This document shows positions 22,265-25,113 of a stretch of 25,113 bases of DNA, piece after piece. The position numbers were made by a program, and so were the translations under genes. Under the pieces are notes generated by a model. It was not told the DNA's origin, did not search any database, and saw only the letters and a program-made list of their open reading frames with translations. Origin of the DNA: Duodenibacillus intestinigallinarum (lineage in GTDB: Bacteria; Pseudomonadota; Gammaproteobacteria; Burkholderiales; Burkholderiaceae_F); assembly GCA_019117105.1 (NCBI GenBank), contig DXAH01000044.1, positions 1-25,113 of the forward strand. The letters run 5' to 3'. The first letter of the stretch is position 1, and every line of letters starts with the position of its first letter.

Positions 22265-22735
22265 ATGCCCCGTCGTCGCGAAGTACCCAAACGTGAAATT
22301 TTGCCGGATCCGAAGTTCGGCAGCGTTGAGATCTCCAAGTTCATCAACGTGATCATGCTCGATGGCAAGAAGGCCGTCGCCGAACGCATCGTCTACGGTG
22401 CGCTGCAGCAGATTGAAGAAAAGACCGGTAAGAACGCTCTCGAAGTGTTCCAGACCGCACTCAACAACGTCCGTCCGCTCGTGGAAGTGAAGAGCCGCCG
22501 TATCGGTGGTGCCAACTACCAGGTGCCGGTTGAAGTGCGTCCGGTTCGTCGTATGGCTTTGGCAATGCGCTGGCTGCGTGAAAGCGCCAAGTCGCGTTCC
22601 GAAAAGTCCATGCCCCAACGCTTGGCTGGTGAGCTGTTGGATGCTGCTGAAGGCCGCGGCGGCGCTATGAAGAAGCGTGACGAAGTCCATCGTATGGCTG
22701 AAGCCAACAAGGCCTTCTCTCACTTCCGCTTCTAA
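22265..22735 (+). CDS. rpsG: 30S ribosomal protein S7
   Basis: S7 nucleates assembly of the 30S head, contacts E-site tRNA and represses the str operon. The 156-residue product starts MPRRREVPKREILPDPKFGS and contains the conserved VGGANYQVPVEVRPVRR-type motif (here IGGANYQVPVEVRPVRR) and the C-terminal KKRDEVHRMAEANKAFSHFRF. Length is normal. An AGAGGA signal lies 6 bases before the start. fusA follows after 63 bases with a strong hairpin between them. Confidence 0.99.
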   Translation: MPRRREVPKREILPDPKFGSVEISKFINVIMLDGKKAVAERIVYGALQQIEEKTGKNALEVFQTALNNVRPLVEVKSRRIGGANYQVPVEVRPVRRMALAMRWLRESAKSRSEKSMPQRLAGELLDAAEGRGGAMKKRDEVHRMAEANKAFSHFRF

Positions 22736-22750
22736 TACATCGATTAACAA

Positions 22751-22780
22751 TGAGGGTGCTGCCGCTTCGGCAGCGCCTCA
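22751..22780 (+). other. Stable hairpin between rpsG and fusA
   Basis: TGAGG...TGCTGCCG (22751-22764) pairs with CGGCAGCGCCTCA (22768-22780), one bulged G at 22756 and a 3-base loop. No T run follows, so it is more likely an mRNA-stability or processing element than a terminator. It ends 18 bases before the fusA start. Confidence 0.6.
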
Positions 22781-22798
22781 CTTACGAAGAGAAAAGTC

Positions 22799-24901
22799 AT
22801 GGCTCGTACTACCCCGATTTCGCGCTATCGCAATATCGGCATTTCTGCCCACATCGACGCGGGCAAGACCACGACGACCGAACGCATCCTGTTCTTTACC
22901 GGCGTCAACCACAAGTTGGGCGAAGTGCACGACGGTGCCGCCACCATGGACTGGATGGAACAGGAACAGGAACGCGGCATCACGATTACGTCTGCCGCTA
23001 CGACCTGCTTCTGGCGCGGTATGGACATGCAGTTCCAGCCGCATCGTCTGAACATCATCGACACCCCGGGGCACGTGGACTTCACGGTTGAAGTCGAACG
23101 CTCCATGCGCGTGCTCGACGGCGCTGTGATGGTTTACTGCGCTGTGGGCGGCGTGCAGCCCCAGTCCGAAACCGTTTGGCGTCAGGCCAACAAGTACAAG
23201 GTGCCCCGCATCGCGTTCGTCAACAAGATGGACCGTACCGGCGCCAACTTCTTCAAGGTCGTTGACCAGATGAAGACCCGTCTGAAGGGCAATCCCTGCC
23301 CCGTCGTGATCCCGATCGGCGCCGAAGACCAGTTCAAGGGCGTTGTTGACCTGATCAAGATGAAGGGCATCATTTGGGATGAAGCCAGCCAGGGCACCAA
23401 GTTCGAATACATCGACATCCCGGCCGACCTCGTCGATACGGCCAACGAATGGCGTGAAAAGCTCGTCGAAACGGCTGCCGAAGCCAGCGAAGAGCTGATG
23501 AACAAGTACCTCGAAGAAGGCGAACTCACCGAAGCCGAAATCGTCAAGGGTTTGCGTGCCCGCACGATCGCCGGTGAAGTGCAGCCGATGTTCTGCGGCT
23601 CGTCCTTCAAGAACAAGGGTGTGCAGCGTATGCTCGACGGCGTCATCGAACTGTTGCCGTCTCCGGTCGACATTCCGCCGGTTCCGGGCTTTGACCTCAA
23701 CGACAACGAAGTCACCCGCGAAGCCAGCGACAATGCTCCGTTCTCCGCGCTCGCCTTCAAGATCATGACCGACCCGTATGTCGGCCAGCTCACCTTCTTG
23801 CGCGTCTACTCCGGCGTTCTTAAGTCCGGCGAAACCGTTCTGAACTCCGTGAAGAACAAGAAGGAACGTATTGGTCGTTTGCTGCAGATGCACGCCAACG
23901 AACGTAAGGAAATCACCGAAACGGAAGCCGGCGATATCGCCGCTGCCGTCGGTCTGAAGGACGTGACCACGGGCGACACGCTCTGCGATGTGTCCCAGCC
24001 GATCATCCTCGAACGCATGGAATTCCCGGAACCTGTGATCAGCCAGGCCGTCGAACCCAAGACCAAGGCTGACCAGGAAAAGATGGCTCTCGCCTTGGGC
24101 CGTCTTGCTCGCGAAGATCCTTCTTTCCGCGTGCGTACCGACGAAGAATCCGGCCAGACGATTATTTCCGGTATGGGCGAACTCCACCTCGAAATTCTCG
24201 TCGACCGTATGCGTCGTGAGTTCAATGTGGAAGCTACCGTCGGTCGTCCGCAGGTGGCCTACCGCGAAACGATCCGCTCCGTGGTCGAAAACGCCGAATG
24301 CAAGTTCGCCAAGCAGTCCGGTGGCCGTGGCCAGTACGGTCACGTCGTGCTCAAGCTCGAACCGATGGAACCGGGCAAGGGCTTCGAGTTCGTCGACGCC
24401 ATCAAGGGCGGTGTGGTTCCGCGCGAATACATCCCGGCCGTCGAAAAGGGTGTGGAAGACACGCTCAAGGCCGGTGTGCTCGCTGGCTACCCGGTTGTGG
24501 ACGTCAAGGTCACGCTGCACTTCGGTTCCTACCACGAAGTTGACTCGAACGAAAACGCCTTCCGTATGGCTGCCTCTATGGCATTCAAGGACGGTATGCG
24601 CAAGGCCAACCCCGTGCTGCTCGAACCGATCATGAAGGTCGAAGTCGAAACGCCGGAAGAAAAGATGGGCGACGTGATGGGCGACCTTTCGTCCCGCCGC
24701 GGTGTCATCCAGGGTATGGATGATCTGCCGGGCGGCGGTAAGGCCGTTCGCTGCGAAGTGCCGCTGGCTGAAATGTTCGGTTACTCCACGACGCTGCGCT
24801 CCCTCACTCAGGGTCGTGCAACGTACACGATGGAATTCGATCACTACGCTGAAGCTCCGAAGAACGTGGCCGACGCTGTGATCGCTGAAAAGACCAAGTA
24901 A
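22799..24901 (+). CDS. fusA: Elongation factor G
   Basis: EF-G is the GTPase that drives translocation and, with RRF, ribosome recycling. The 700-residue product has the P-loop AHIDAGKTT near residues 17-25, DTPGHVDF near 88-95, NKMDR near 142-146, and complete domains II to V ending DHYAEAPKNVADAVIAEK. Length matches the family. The ribosome site is AAGAGAA-like and close to the hairpin at 22751-22780. It is flanked by rpsG and the second tuf, the standard str order. Confidence 0.99.
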   Translation: MARTTPISRYRNIGISAHIDAGKTTTTERILFFTGVNHKLGEVHDGAATMDWMEQEQERGITITSAATTCFWRGMDMQFQPHRLNIIDTPGHVDFTVEVERSMRVLDGAVMVYCAVGGVQPQSETVWRQANKYKVPRIAFVNKMDRTGANFFKVVDQMKTRLKGNPCPVVIPIGAEDQFKGVVDLIKMKGIIWDEASQGTKFEYIDIPADLVDTANEWREKLVETAAEASEELMNKYLEEGELTEAEIVKGLRARTIAGEVQPMFCGSSFKNKGVQRMLDGVIELLPSPVDIPPVPGFDLNDNEVTREASDNAPFSALAFKIMTDPYVGQLTFLRVYSGVLKSGETVLNSVKNKKERIGRLLQMHANERKEITETEAGDIAAAVGLKDVTTGDTLCDVSQPIILERMEFPEPVISQAVEPKTKADQEKMALALGRLAREDPSFRVRTDEESGQTIISGMGELHLEILVDRMRREFNVEATVGRPQVAYRETIRSVVENAECKFAKQSGGRGQYGHVVLKLEPMEPGKGFEFVDAIKGGVVPREYIPAVEKGVEDTLKAGVLAGYPVVDVKVTLHFGSYHEVDSNENAFRMAASMAFKDGMRKANPVLLEPIMKVEVETPEEKMGDVMGDLSSRRGVIQGMDDLPGGGKAVRCEVPLAEMFGYSTTLRSLTQGRATYTMEFDHYAEAPKNVADAVIAEKTK

Positions 24902-24912
24902 TTGTGAAATAC

Positions 24913-24949
24913 GGATCGGGAGTAAAATAAAGAAGTTTTCTTCCGATCC
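24913..24949 (+). other. Hairpin between fusA and tuf
   Basis: GGATCGG (24913-24919) pairs with CCGATCC (24943-24949), and AAGAA/TTCTT (24930-24934 with 24938-24942) stacks inside, leaving a 10-base bulge on the 5' side. It lies 33 bases before the second tuf start and may be a processing or regulatory site. A TAAAAT box (24923-24928) in the bulge lacks a well-spaced -35. Confidence 0.45.
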
Positions 24950-24982
24950 AACCTTTTATCTTAGAAGGACAAAAGACCTAAA

Positions 24983-25113
24983 ATGGCAAAGGGTAAGTTT
25001 GAACGTACCAAGCCCCATGTGAACGTGGGCACCATCGGTCACGTTGACCACGGCAAGACCACGCTGACGGCTGCCATCTGCACGGTTCTCGCTACGAAGT
25101 TCGGCGGCGAAGC
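24983..25113 (+). CDS. tuf: Elongation factor Tu (second copy, cut by window end)
   Basis: Only the first 43 codons plus two bases are present. They are identical, base for base, to positions 1-131, including the P-loop GHVDHGKT. An AGAAGGA site (24963-24969) lies 13 bases before the ATG. The position after fusA is that of tufA in the str operon. The gene is truncated by the window, not broken. Confidence 0.97.
   Translation, partial: MAKGKFERTKPHVNVGTIGHVDHGKTTLTAAICTVLATKFGGE

Noticed and set aside
22778..24844. 688-codon antisense frame opposite fusA
   Set aside because: Shadow of fusA; low-complexity His/Asp/Val-rich translation.
24902..24928. Promoter for the second tuf (TTGTGA and TAAAAT)
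   Set aside because: The spacer is only 15 bases and the -10 lies in the bulge of a hairpin; too weak to call.

Overview
The window is a core chromosomal segment of a betaproteobacterium. The order tuf, tRNA-Trp, secE, nusG, rplK, rplA, rplJ, rplL, rpoB, rpoC ... rpsL, rpsG, fusA, tuf is the classic rpo-str supercluster. Large RpoB (1393 aa) and RpoC (1461 aa), together with a DMSO/TMAO-type anaerobic respiratory module, suggest a Burkholderiales lineage adapted to low oxygen, possibly a gut Sutterellaceae. That placement is inference from gene order and protein character; no search was run.

Layout. 1-2484: tufB-type gene, tRNA-Trp, secE and nusG. 2485-13942: a strong promoter drives rplKA, then rplJL, then rpoBC, with structured leaders before rplK, rplJ and rpoB that look like the L1, L10 and attenuator control points of this operon. 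A strong intrinsic terminator ends rpoC at 13977-14027. 14028-21550: an accessory block of about 7.5 kb separates the rpo and str operons. It holds (a) a ribozyme-like fragment resembling domain I of a class C group II intron, abutting the rpoC terminator; (b) a plus-strand pair encoding a one-heme TorC-like cytochrome and a Tat-exported DorA/TorA-type molybdenum reductase; and (c) a convergent minus-strand set: a diverged S-adenosylhomocysteinase-fold protein, an MtaD-type deaminase and an IadA-type amidohydrolase. 21552-25113: the str operon (rpsL, rpsG, fusA, second tuf), with its own promoter and an attenuator-like hairpin just before rpsL.

How the parts work together. The core genes supply transcription (RpoB, RpoC, NusG), translation (L11, L1, L10, L7/L12, S12, S7, EF-G, EF-Tu, tRNA-Trp) and secretion (SecE). 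The cytochrome and reductase would form a periplasmic S- or N-oxide respiratory end-point, but the tetraheme quinol-oxidising half of TorC and the TorD chaperone are not encoded here. The minus-strand genes look like nucleoside or thioether catabolism. MtaD keeps its metal site. The SAH-hydrolase-fold protein has lost nearly all catalytic residues by my reading, and the IadA-like protein keeps its metal ligands but not most of its dipeptide-binding residues. These two are the best candidates for undescribed chemistry.

The first 131 bases are identical to the last 131 bases (two tuf copies). This is either normal tuf homogenisation or the terminal overlap of an assembly contig broken at a repeat.
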